A DNA stretch of 64,000 nucleotides from assembly GCF_018143015.1 (NCBI RefSeq), contig NC_054741.1:63338697-63402696 (forward strand), in the 5' to 3' direction. Positions 45,401 through 57,400 of this stretch are shown here, in pieces. The translations under genes and the position numbers were made by a program. The DNA is from Lytechinus variegatus. Its lineage: Eukaryota > Echinodermata > Echinoidea > Temnopleuroida > Toxopneustidae. Below the pieces are notes generated by a model. The model searched no databases and was not told the origin of the DNA. It saw only the letters and a program-made list of their open reading frames with translations. Numbering within the stretch: position 1 is the first letter of the stretch; every line of letters begins with the position of its first letter.

Positions 45401-48400
45401 TTCCAAGTGAATGATGAATATGATAAAATTATATAATTACAAATATATAAGCAATTTACAGATAAATTACTAAAAATAAATAATTCCAATAATGAAGCAA
45501 ATAATTCCATGGATTCTGACATGCCCACATACAGTGTAAACACAACCTCAACTCCCTGGCAGTATTCTAGTAATCAGCTTTTAATGATGCTCTAATTGCT
45601 AAGCTAACAACACTGACATTCGTATCCTAAAGGGTACCTATGTGAATCTGCACCTTGCCAAAACGCTAGTGCCTCATTGAGATTTGAACACACGACTCTC
45701 TGAAAAGCAAGAACCGTGTCACCGTGACACTTTCAATTAAGAGTCACATGCAAAACCTCTAATCTAATCCATTCATGAATAAATACCTAGGTAGTACGTT
45801 TAATGACTTGCAATGGCAGCTGTAGTGCAATGCATGTCATGTTCTTTCATCTCATGTCTTTATCTACCTTGTCCCCCACATGAAAATAGCCATTTGGGGT
45901 CCTTAAAACTAAGCTTAGCAATCTCTGTAGCTTGTAGAACATTTTCCTTTTGTTGCTTTGACTACAATGTACAATCAATCGTGAAAATCAAGCCTACAAT
46001 TAATCGCTATACTTTGTGTTACGAGATCCTGATCAATCGTTAGGCTTTGTGTTGCGGGCCCCATGACTGTAACATACATACCTGCAGAACAACCAGCATG
46101 CACTGAATGATGGCAAGATTCTGTTCTTCTACGGCCTTCTCTATTATAGCACACAACCATCTGAGATGGGTGATTGGGGGCGGGGTAGTTTTCTTTTTAT
46201 TGCTTTGACTACAATTTACAATCAATCATGAAAATCAAGCCTACGATTAATCGCTATACTTTGTGTTACGAGATCCTGATCAATCGTTAGGCTTTGTGTT
46301 GCGGGCCCCATGACTGTAACATACATACCTGCAGAACGACCAGCATGCACTGAATGATGGCAAGATTCTGTTCTTCTACGGCCTTCTCTATTATAGCACA
46401 CAACCGTCTGAGATGGGTGATTGGGGGTGGGGTAGGGGCAGCCATGAGTCTCCCTAGGGCGGGGCTCTGGTATACTTCACTGTGTACCTTGTGACAGCTG
46501 GAGCTCCCCACATGGTGTAGAAGAAGACCCACAACCTCAGATACCTCCAGCATATTGTCTATAATAAAGATTGTGAACGAAGTGAAAGTGATCACCACAT
46601 GAAAAACAAAAGGGGCTGTCAAAGCTAGACGATATACAGCAATGTACGCACTGCAAGCCATTTTAACATATAATCCTATTTCTCTATAACAATTATTTAA
46701 TTCTATATTTTTATAAGAATGAACTTCCTGAGTTAAAAATAAAGTAATCAAAATAATTTTGTAATGTTAACAAATGGCAATTCTTGATATTCTTGGAATA
46801 GGATTAAATGGCAACAATGGTTGGACAAATGTACGTCAGAATACACTGACTATATAACGATAGGGTATGACAGCCCATTTAACAAATCAATTTAATGATT
46901 AAAGTCTCTCTAGGGCCATTTAACCATGTTTTTGTGTTGTTAATTCATGCTGATTTGGCCTTGTTGAATGCTACACGTGGCAGTTGCAAACTGATTCAAA
47001 AGTCCTTGAGTTTAGCCCAGACTTTCAGATGATAACTAACCTGTCTCCAGATAGCATACATGTGCTAGGGATTGAATCATCAATGCTAGGACTCACAAAT
47101 TGTAATATAGTGGAAGTGGAAGAGTCGTGGTGTAGTGGTTCTGACTCTCGCCTTGTAAACAGAGGGTCGTGTGTTCGAATCCCACCGCGGTCTAGCGTCC
47201 TTTGGCAAGGCGTTAATCCACACTTTGCCACTCTCGATCCAGGTGCTAAATGGGTACCCGGTAGGATGTGAAAGATATTGTATGTTTGATTTTGCCATGC
47301 TATAATAAGGCTGCGTTGAATGCAAGGAATGCTCCCCAGGGAGTGGAAATTGTGCACTATTTGTGCGGGATTGAAATGAATCCAATGACCGGGGTAATAA
47401 TATGCTGTAAAGCGCTTTGAGCCATTCTGGGAAAAGAGCTTTATAAATATTGGCTATTATTATTATTATTATTATACAGAATTATTGTTCATTTTTCATC
47501 ATCTTGATTCAACTTTGATAGTATGCCTACTTCAAATGAGTCATTTTCGTCCTATTTTTTCCCCAAAATGAGTATGTAAAGTTGATGTCCACCTTATTGA
47601 GTTCCTTCTTTAAACTTGTGCATTTTACAATCCTTGCACCTTATTGGGACATCACTCTCCCGCTTTAATCCAGAGAGATTGGCCTACAACTCACCCAACA
47701 TCCAGCATTCATCACTGTGTTTCTCTTGTTCTAAGTGATTTCAAACCTCAGTCAGACAACAGTTTTCCTGGAAGAGGGAACTCAAAGCTAGTTCTACTGA
47801 TCAACCCTAATTTCTCCCTGCACTGGGAATTCATTGTTAAGTTGTTTCTTTGACTTCTTGATTTTCCAATTGCGGCATGTAAAAATCAGGGAAACAAAAA
47901 ATGTTTTTCTGGAATGAAAACAGACCTCCCATGATAATGAACTTTAATGGCGAATGAATGAAACACAAGAATTCTCACTCAACAAATATATGCAAAAAAA
48001 TAAATGAATAAAAATTGACTTGCTCAGACATCTGGGCATGAATTCACAAAGGTGATTTTGAAAATCCACGGTTGAATCCAAGATTTATGCAGATTTCCTG
48101 TATAAATTATGCTTGATTTAGCGCGTGTAGAAAACATATCCAATGCTGATGCCCACTTTTGTCACAGTGCACCAATTTGACCTGTTACCATGGTTAGATG
48201 CGCTATTTTATTCATGAGTCCACCATTTGAAGAGTGGACTCATTATTCAAAACAGTGGACTCATGAATAAAGTAGCGCGGATAGCCACGGCAACAGGCGT
48301 CAATTTGGCGCACTGTGACAAAAGCAGAGATGCCAACTTTTGGAAATCAGAATTAGGGAGGATTTGCAACTGCCACCAAATTATGTGCGCATAGCGCACA

Positions 48401-51400
48401 TCTCGAGCGCAGAGCGCTCGACCCTTGCGGCCGGGGTCCAGCTCTGGGTTTCTAGATGCTCTCTGGTGCAATCTGACCCTTATTTTGGGGCATTTCACAT
48501 GTTTTGAAATAAACATTGTTCCCACTTTTTTAACATAAAAAATATCAAAATTATATGCATTTTTACATGTAAAAAAAATGAGGGGACAAAGTAAAAAAAG
48601 AAGTACCTGTTCAACTAATAAGGAGGAATTATCACTATCGGCTATAGGCAGGTTATGTTCCACTATAAATCCAGTAAAGAAAAGCTCAGCGCTGGTCCCT
48701 TGCTTGGTGAAATAAAGACAACAGGGTACTAGTGGAGCTCGAAGATCTTGTCTTTGCAATGTCCGTAGGCCTATGCCGTTTGTTCCCTAACGTTAAGTGC
48801 TTCCGAATTATCATCACGACCTCCCTGCTCAACTGAAATGTCCACGCTGCAAATTGCGCAAAATGCATGGTAAATTCCTCTTTCCGACTTCCGAACACAC
48901 AGGTACTGGAGACTGTATTCAGTCTTATACTTCTGAGACCATTTCTTGGTCTTCTTTTGTTGATTTTCCGCCATTTCGTGTCAATATCAACCCATTAATA
49001 TGCCGAAATCACACACCGGTATTCCACCGCACGACTCGACAAATCCAGTGGCCGCGAGCGCACACGCCTCGCGAAGCTAGCCGGGCCTACCGGCCTGGTG
49101 CACAGTGGATTCCCGTTGGGCATATCACATGCACCAGCTTTTCGCTGCTCCTTATTTGTCTACCTTTCACACAGAATTTAGTAGCAGCGAACGTAATGGA
49201 GTTAATACATGCTAAAGCTAGCAGACGATACATGTACTTCCAATCCAATTTGATCAATGCAAAAAAATCGTAATTTCGGGAGGATAAGGATGGTAATCGT
49301 AAGGGCGGGAGTTGGGATGAATTTTCGGGAGCCTCCCGATGAAATCGGGAGGGTTGGCATCTCTGCAAAAGTGCTCATCAGCATTTGACATTTTTTAACA
49401 TACGTGGTAAAACAAGCATAATTTATACAGGAAATCTGCATAACCCATGGACTCAACCGTGGGTTTTCAAAGCCACCTTTGTGAATTCGGGCCTTTGTGT
49501 CTGATCAACTACTGTTGCAAATGTCACCTGCTGACCAATATTCAAAGGGAACTGTATGAAGCGCTTGAATTGCAGGTGGTGTTACGTACCTTGTGGTGTT
49601 TTTTCAATAAGTGGAGGTTGTGGTACTCCCAGCTGCTTACAGACATGGTGAGTAGCCCTCAGCCCAGGATTCTGCCATTGGTCAACCCAGTCGGGAGAAC
49701 AGGTCCAGATGGTGTTGTTCAGCTCGTCATAGCAAATACCTGGAGATAATATAAACATAATTCACTTAAACCAGTCGATAGTAAAAAAAAAAAAAAAACC
49801 TGTCTTTAGTGGCCACTCTCCAAAATTTGGTCCTATTTAAAAAGGATATATGTTATAGGACCTGTCTTAAAGGGATGGCCCAGGCTGAAAATATTTATAT
49901 CTGAATAAATAGTGTAAAATTAAGAGAGCAAAGTGCTGAAAATTTCATCAAAATCGGATAACAAATAACGAAGTTATTGAATTTCTAAGTTTCTAAATAT
50001 TTTGTGAAAACAGTTATATGCACATCATCATGAATATTCATTAGGTGGGCTGATGATGTCACATCTCCACTTTCTGTTTTCTTATGTTATTACATGAAAT
50101 CATAAATGTTTCATTTTTTCATACATGTGTAAATGATGTGTCTTTGTTATGATGAAATAAGTTGCAGCAATAAATAACTATTGCACTTAATCGGTTGTCA
50201 ATCAAATTGTTTTAGTTCTCGGTAGAACATTCTGAATAAACCTTATTTCAAATAATAAAATACAAAAGAAAAAGTGGGGATATGACATCATCAGCCCACC
50301 TAATGAATATTCATGACAGCATGCCTAGAACTGTTTCACTGGAATAATGCAAATCTTTAAAAATCAATAACTTTGTTATTTGTTATCCATTTTTTGATCA
50401 GATTTTTAGCATTTTGCTCTGTGAATTTTACTCTATTTATTGAGATAAAGATATCTCAAGCCTGGACCATCCCTTTAAAAGACAACTTGTCTCCACTGTC
50501 CCTCTTTCTGTTTCCCTTGGATGGCCATAACAGACAGTTTTGACTGTAATATGTAAAGTGCATAGACAGTCCTCTTTCATTGTTATGATCTAAGAAAGTT
50601 CAGTTACTATCATAATTTATGCAGTAAATTTATGCATTATACTATCAATCTTTAAGCTCACATTAATTGCCTCTGGATCCTGTTAAAAATGGCTTAGGGA
50701 TTGGTCACAGAGTCGTTCTTTATGATGGACTGATTTGATCATGCGAAATTGATCATCTAGGTCAAATGTACAATTCATTAAATGAAGCACAGGGCTAAAA
50801 TGCATGTGTAAAGTGCTATAAAAAAATCCACTATTATCATGAAAACGTATCATCAATGGCAAGTTACAAGTGCCAGTTATAAGCTCCTAAAAGGACCCAT
50901 TTCATTGGACAAGAATGAACTTGGAGCAGAATCCTTGCATTCAATGCCAGGCCTCATGAAACCAGGTCATGTACAGTGGATCATACAAATTCTAAGATTG
51001 ATAAAAAAGTTTCATGACTATGGCAGGTGTTCAATAACAGTGGCCACTTTTCACCATTCCTAAAATTTTACTCTCAAGAAAAGTTAAAATCAATCAGTCA
51101 ACAAAAATTTCCATGGTCAGTAGCTTCTTATTCAAGAAACCAAAACCAAAATTTTTCAAATTTGAATAGAATATGTACTAGAAAAATGTAATTGAAAGGA
51201 TTTTGCAACATAAGCTAAGCTGAAAAACATGCCCCTCCCCCTTTTGATTACTCCTACAAGCAAAAACAATAAGAGGGGATGAGAGTGAGAAACATGTACA
51301 TGCATAGCTAGGAAGAAGTAAGATGGACAACATTGATTGGGGTATCTGATGGAGCGTTCTCAGTGTTTCTAATATCAAACCTTTTAGCAGATGTCCTACT

Positions 51401-54400
51401 ATGTAAGTAGACTTACCTAGACCCTGGACGTTTGATCCTCTAGCAATAGCACATGCTGGGGCATCCATAAGCTCTAGCTTGCTGGTTAGGAGACCATTTG
51501 AAAGATTGAAACAGATGCTTGTTGCCAATGCTGCATCAGATGATATGAAATGATACCAATAGTTATAATTAAAACTGTGTTTTTGTGTACTTATGATTTC
51601 TAAATATCATTCTACTGTCATGGGATTGGATTCCTGTACAACCCATTTCACCCAAATGCTTTTATTCAAGTCCATCAACGTCATTCTAATCACATTGACT
51701 TTCACATCCTGCCAGGCACCCATTCAATTCATTTCATTTAAGGAGTAAACAGCTGTAGAATTCTGACTAATGTCTCTCAGAGAGCCTTTGGTTCAAATTC
51801 TACTGCAGGCGTTTATTTCCTTCAGCAAACAATCTATTATAACACGCGACTCTCAATCCAGGTGGTGTAAATGAAGAACTGGCAGGAACCTATTCCTTCA
51901 AACGCAGAAGCACCTAACTCCTGTGCTGTTGAAGCCAGGGTAATGATGCTGAATTGTCATAAATGCTAAGTGATAAGAGATATATGAGCAAATACAATTA
52001 CTATTACAATGACTATTAAAAATAATTGCCTTGATGGCATAACATACATGGAAACATTCTGGCGATGTAACTTACTTCTAAGTCCACTAAGCCCAGCAGT
52101 AGTACTGAATAGGGATCGAGAAGCTGAGCTGCTACTTCCTCCAGGGGGCGATGTCACTATCACAATACTACTGCCGCAGCAATATATAGGTGACCTGCGA
52201 AGGAGCTTCAGGGTCAGGCCACAGCTTGTGGTAGCTGTACAGAGAACACACATGAAGAAAATTAATTCAGACACATACCATGCACAAGCCCACACAAAAT
52301 CTTTGTTCATATCATAAAAAATTGTTCAGTTTTCCTTCAATCTTAACAAAAATTGAGGTGAATGTTCCTTTGCTGCCCAAGTTTTGAGGAATAGCCTAAT
52401 CAATGATGGACACAACAGATGAATCAAATCTGCTCTTAAAATGAAGAAATGCTTTTATCATTGCCTGATCACCTGAAAGAGGACCAGCATATATCAAGGA
52501 TGTTTAATAGTTTTCCAACCCTGGGGAAAGACACCATGTAGTAGTTCAGGTAAAACCCAATGATACAATAGTAGTTCAGCAAAACTAATTGATACAGTGG
52601 AAACAAGTTTATTTTAATTACAGCTAACAGCAAAGGTTCATTTCATTAAAAAAAAACAGATTTACTTCTGTGGAAAAACTTACATATTTCTTCTCTGCCA
52701 CCTGAATTACCATTGGAGTTGGTGAGTTGCGCTAGTGCAGCAGCATTGCCCGGGCGGAACGCTCTCAGTCTTAAGAGCAGTGGGTCTGCCACACCTCTTA
52801 CTATATCCTCATTCCGAACTAGTACAATTGATGGTCTAAGACGATCAGCAATGGTCTCACCATCTTGCTCCTGTAGTGGTATTGAGAATTCAATAATGAT
52901 CATGAAGGCAAATAGATAAAAATCTTTATTTAACCTTCGCAAAAAGGACAAAATATGAGACAAAACATACCAAAAAAAAATTCATATGCTTATTTGCATA
53001 AATAATTAATGAAAAATATAAACAACTAATCTTTTGTAAATTCTACTATAGAGTGGCCGAGATCAGTATATCCTGGTCTGAAATAGCCAAGTTATAATAT
53101 GGTTAATGTATCACCACTGCATCTGAAATCATAAGAGGGTTTCTTGTTTTGATGAAATTGCAGGAGTAATGAGTAATGACCAATCTTACAATCAATAACA
53201 GCAAATTTGCTACATGATTTGCAATAGACTTTAATAGGATTGAAATCAATTGTCAGATTGATTTCATTAAATCAGTGTTTCATGTAAAAAAAAAAAAAGA
53301 AATGAAGTTACCCTAAATATCAAATATAGATATAAGGGAACTTATTTTACAGGGCCACATGGCCTTATTTTAGTTTTCCCTTTTTTTCCATTTTCAAATA
53401 ATTTAGCATGTATTTACCCTTTCTTGTTTTCATTGAAAGGCATTCTGTAAACTGTTTATATGTATTTTACTTTTATGAATGCATATGATTGCATGAATTT
53501 AATTTGTATTGCAATGAACTGTTTTTTATGTGATAATGGAAAATAAATGATCAAACAAAAACAAACCTTCAAGATTAGAAAATCGACGGTTACAGGTTGA
53601 CCTTTGCCACTCTTGTCTGGTCCAGGAGGGCACCAGACTCTATAGAAGTAGGTACCATCACTGCAGAGTGAGACAGTGACTTGAGAAGCATTGACCAGGG
53701 TCTCGGGCATCTTCACATTACCTTCAACCTGTATGAGGGGATTAAACAATAGGATGTCAAACATGGTCCGTCTACCCAACATCATCTTTACTAACACTTT
53801 GTCGGTGGGCTGTTCAATTCATTTATCTCAAAATTAAACAAATTTAGAGGACAGCTCTATTTTAAAATTACGTGTATGATAATGCTGTCAAACCTAATAT
53901 TGTTTGAAAACAGAATTGCAGTAGGTTGCCACTTATGTCAAAACTCCAAAATAGAGCCTGTTCTGAGCTGCTACTAGAATATATAACTTGAACTACCCAT
54001 CAATGATTTATTAACCTTTTGTTATTAAAAAGTACAAAAGTTAGAAAGCTCCTGTATCAATACTTGCAATATTTGGAATAAGATGATGGATGAAGAAATA
54101 AAGCATTAGATATGTTTCCATCTGTTACTGCAAACAAGGGTAAATATCAAATTGATAAATGTACATTTGGTTGAGCAAGTAAACTACAGATACTAAATTA
54201 CCTTAAGAGTATCTCTATTGATGACGGACCCCAATAAGTCTGTTTTAGAGTCTGCCTCCAGAGGGCGATGCAGCAGTATCTTGTCTGTGCAGGCAATCAA
54301 GCCTACTGGAAGGTCAGGATTACGGGCGTAGACAAAGCCTCTGAAAATATACGGGAAAATAGTCATTACTGAAGAGCAAATGTAATAATTTTGCTTAAAA

Positions 54401-57400
54401 ATGAAAATATACGTTTTAAAACATACGCACACTCTCAAAAATATATATTTCTTAATTTATCACACAACTGGGAGAATGGTTATAACACAATATGAGATTT
54501 TGGAATCACCTGATTAAGGGCAAGTCCAAGAAAAGGTCACCCTACACAGCAAAATTTCATCTTTAATTTAAGAAGTTATTTTTGGTCAGATAAGAAAGCC
54601 CAAATGTTGGATTTTAAAATTTAATTATGAAAAATTTGATAATATAAATATTTATGCTAATTTGGGGCACCTAATTTGCATAATTGGTAAAATGTGCGTT
54701 ACATATGGGACAATTATAAAAACTCACAGAAAATGAAAACAAAACTTCTGAAATTTAGTCATAGGTGGGATGTTGACCCCCTAACATCTTATTACTTTTG
54801 GGGGGAAAAAATGGTATCATCTAATTAATTATGCAATTAGGTCTTGTCCAAGGATGGAATGTCCAATACGTAACATTTTGATGATGTTTTTTGTAAGTTA
54901 TTTCTCTTAATACAATACTTGTATTGTTGCATCTCTGGGAAGTTCTAATTTATTAAGTATGAAAATGTTATACCACAAAAAGTTTAAAAATAGAGTTTAC
55001 TTTTTAATTTAGGTAATTAAAAAATTGTTACGTATGGGACATTTACACACAATGTCAATGGGGAGATTTGTGTACAAAGTGAATGGAGAAAAATAAATTT
55101 CAAGAGTGCTCTAAAAAGTGATTATTTACCCTTTCTTTAGTTTTTAAAGACTGATTTGTTATGAATATTGATAAATGAAAACAATCGAAGCGAAAAAATT
55201 GTGAAAATGGAAAAATATGGAAAAAATAAAAAACAATTGAAATACATAAGAAATTCATGAAATGGTGAAAAACAAGGGAAAAATGTTGAAATGGCTAATT
55301 TTCCTTTCAGTCATATCAAATATATCTAAATAGAACATTTGAAAGAAAGAAACTCTCTTTTGTTATTTCCATATTTGAAATTATTTCAATTTTTTGAATT
55401 ATGGGGAAAATACGTAACGGCACATCTTTTCTCTCTAACATGTCAAGGTCATATGTCACCATTTTTTGCATGATTATTCTTCTCCTAGATGTCTACCATC
55501 ATGAGGGTATTCAATCTAATCAAAGTCATTTAACACTATTTTTCAGGTCATTAAAGACTCTGAAATGTCCCATACGTAACGCGTGCGAATTCTTGGACTT
55601 GCCCTTAATTAGAAATTTTCTTTATATTTCACTGCACTGCACAGAGAAATACATATTGGACTTTGCATAAAAACTGTTTGACTTGAGAATCCCAGCTGTC
55701 ATATTTTGAATGGAGGCATGTAGAACAATCTGTTGCAATGGAACTTATTACCAAACTATTTTATTCACCTTTATCACTGATCATACGTACATGTACAAGG
55801 AAAAAAAATAATTTGCTTTCATTTGGTGTACAAATATTTCTACCTTATAATGGCAGCCCCCCCCCCCAAGATTTTATAATGATAAACCAAACACAACAAC
55901 AGCTGTAACAGTCAAAGCTATACCTTTAAAATGAGAAGTATAAAACTAGCTAACTTTGATCTATCCAACAAAATAGTCATCCCAGAGGAAAACAATACAA
56001 TGTAATAAAGAGGCTGTGTAAGGTTAAGACAGAATTTGAATAGAATACTGAAGTGTGACGTCATCAATATTTACCGCTTGCATATCACTGTTTTTGATAC
56101 CATATTTTGGTAGAGCATGATGAAAGACCACCACAAGCCAAATTTGGTGGAAATCAGTACATGGAGCCCAAAGATATGACCACATGAATACATAATAAGC
56201 CCCCCATTGAAGTCAATGTATTATTCCTATGATTTAGAACCAGGCCAATAATAAAAATTAATACACTGATTTCTATGGGGCCAATTATGTATTCATGATG
56301 TCATATCTAAGGCCCCCATGGACCAATTCCCACAAAATTTTGGTAGTGGGGGTTTTACATCATGCTCTACCAAAATACAATGTATGGTATCAAAAATGCT
56401 GAAATGTTGTGTGACATCAATTATCATCACTTCGGTACTCTATTACGAATCACCATAACTAAATAGCAAATTATGATAGTTGCCAATTGAAGAAAGAAAA
56501 AAAATGCAGGGTATGCATAAAATTTCATTCGTTTGAGTTTTAACCAAGAATGTTTCTTACAGTTTCGCATGCAGATTTGAATTCAATGAGCCAAAATAAT
56601 GAATGGGTGATCCCTTTACAGAGAGATAACAAAATCAAATTACACAGACGCACCTTAAGGTTCCATGTAATCCAGATCCAATCTTTGCAAGACCTTTACC
56701 CCTTGAATTGGTGCAATACAAAGACACACCATCACAGGCCAGGCTTCTACCAGTAATTGATTCTACAAAGTAAAAAAATACATGTATTACATATTATTAT
56801 ATCTATATTATATCTACTTCTTCACGAAACATCTTGGTAAGCATTGTGCAAAATTCTGGTCAACCACTTTAGGGGGGAAATAAAAAATACAAGTATATGA
56901 TGTATTTTCTTTTTTTTTTCTCTACAAGCGTTATGACATCCCGTAAATACATAAATTCAAGTGTACTCAAAAGGAATATTCAACAAACTTAACCTCTAAA
57001 GATGGCAAATTTGGGCCTATTTTGGTCTATATTGTACCAAATAAATATCAGCTGTAAATATATTTATGGGAAATACTATTTTTTTTTTCCAGAATCAAAC
57101 ATGCAATGAACTGTCAAGATTAAAATATTGTACTGTCTCAAAACTACTTTAGAATTCAGAATACTGAAATGATGTTTTTCAAAATTGTTATCCCTACAAA
57201 CTACATGTACCCAGGGTTTGTACAATTTACCTTTTTCTTTCTCTTTATCCTCTGTCTTCTCCTCCTTCTCACCCAGCATGTCCTCAAATCCCCAGCACAC
57301 GACATGGCGGCTACCATGGAGATAGGATGGTGATCCTGGCCCTCCTTCAAGCCGGAGTAGTCTCTGAAGGATGTCCGCTATGGGGAGTGGACCTATACTT

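Larger units (their letters stand above)
48034..49492. mobile_element. Palindromic element interrupted by a hAT insertion
   Basis: Outer arms: GAATTCACAAAGGTG near 48039 is inverted as CACCTTTGTGAATTC near 49474, and CCACGGTTGA as TCAACCGTGG. Inner arm sequence CACTTTTGTCACAGTGC also has an inverted partner, split by the inserted element at 48325-49365. Confidence 0.75.

Noticed and set aside
46082..46160. Second functional exon 10
   Set aside because: Lacks the upstream exon part; the only plausible acceptor gives 79 nt and a frameshift.
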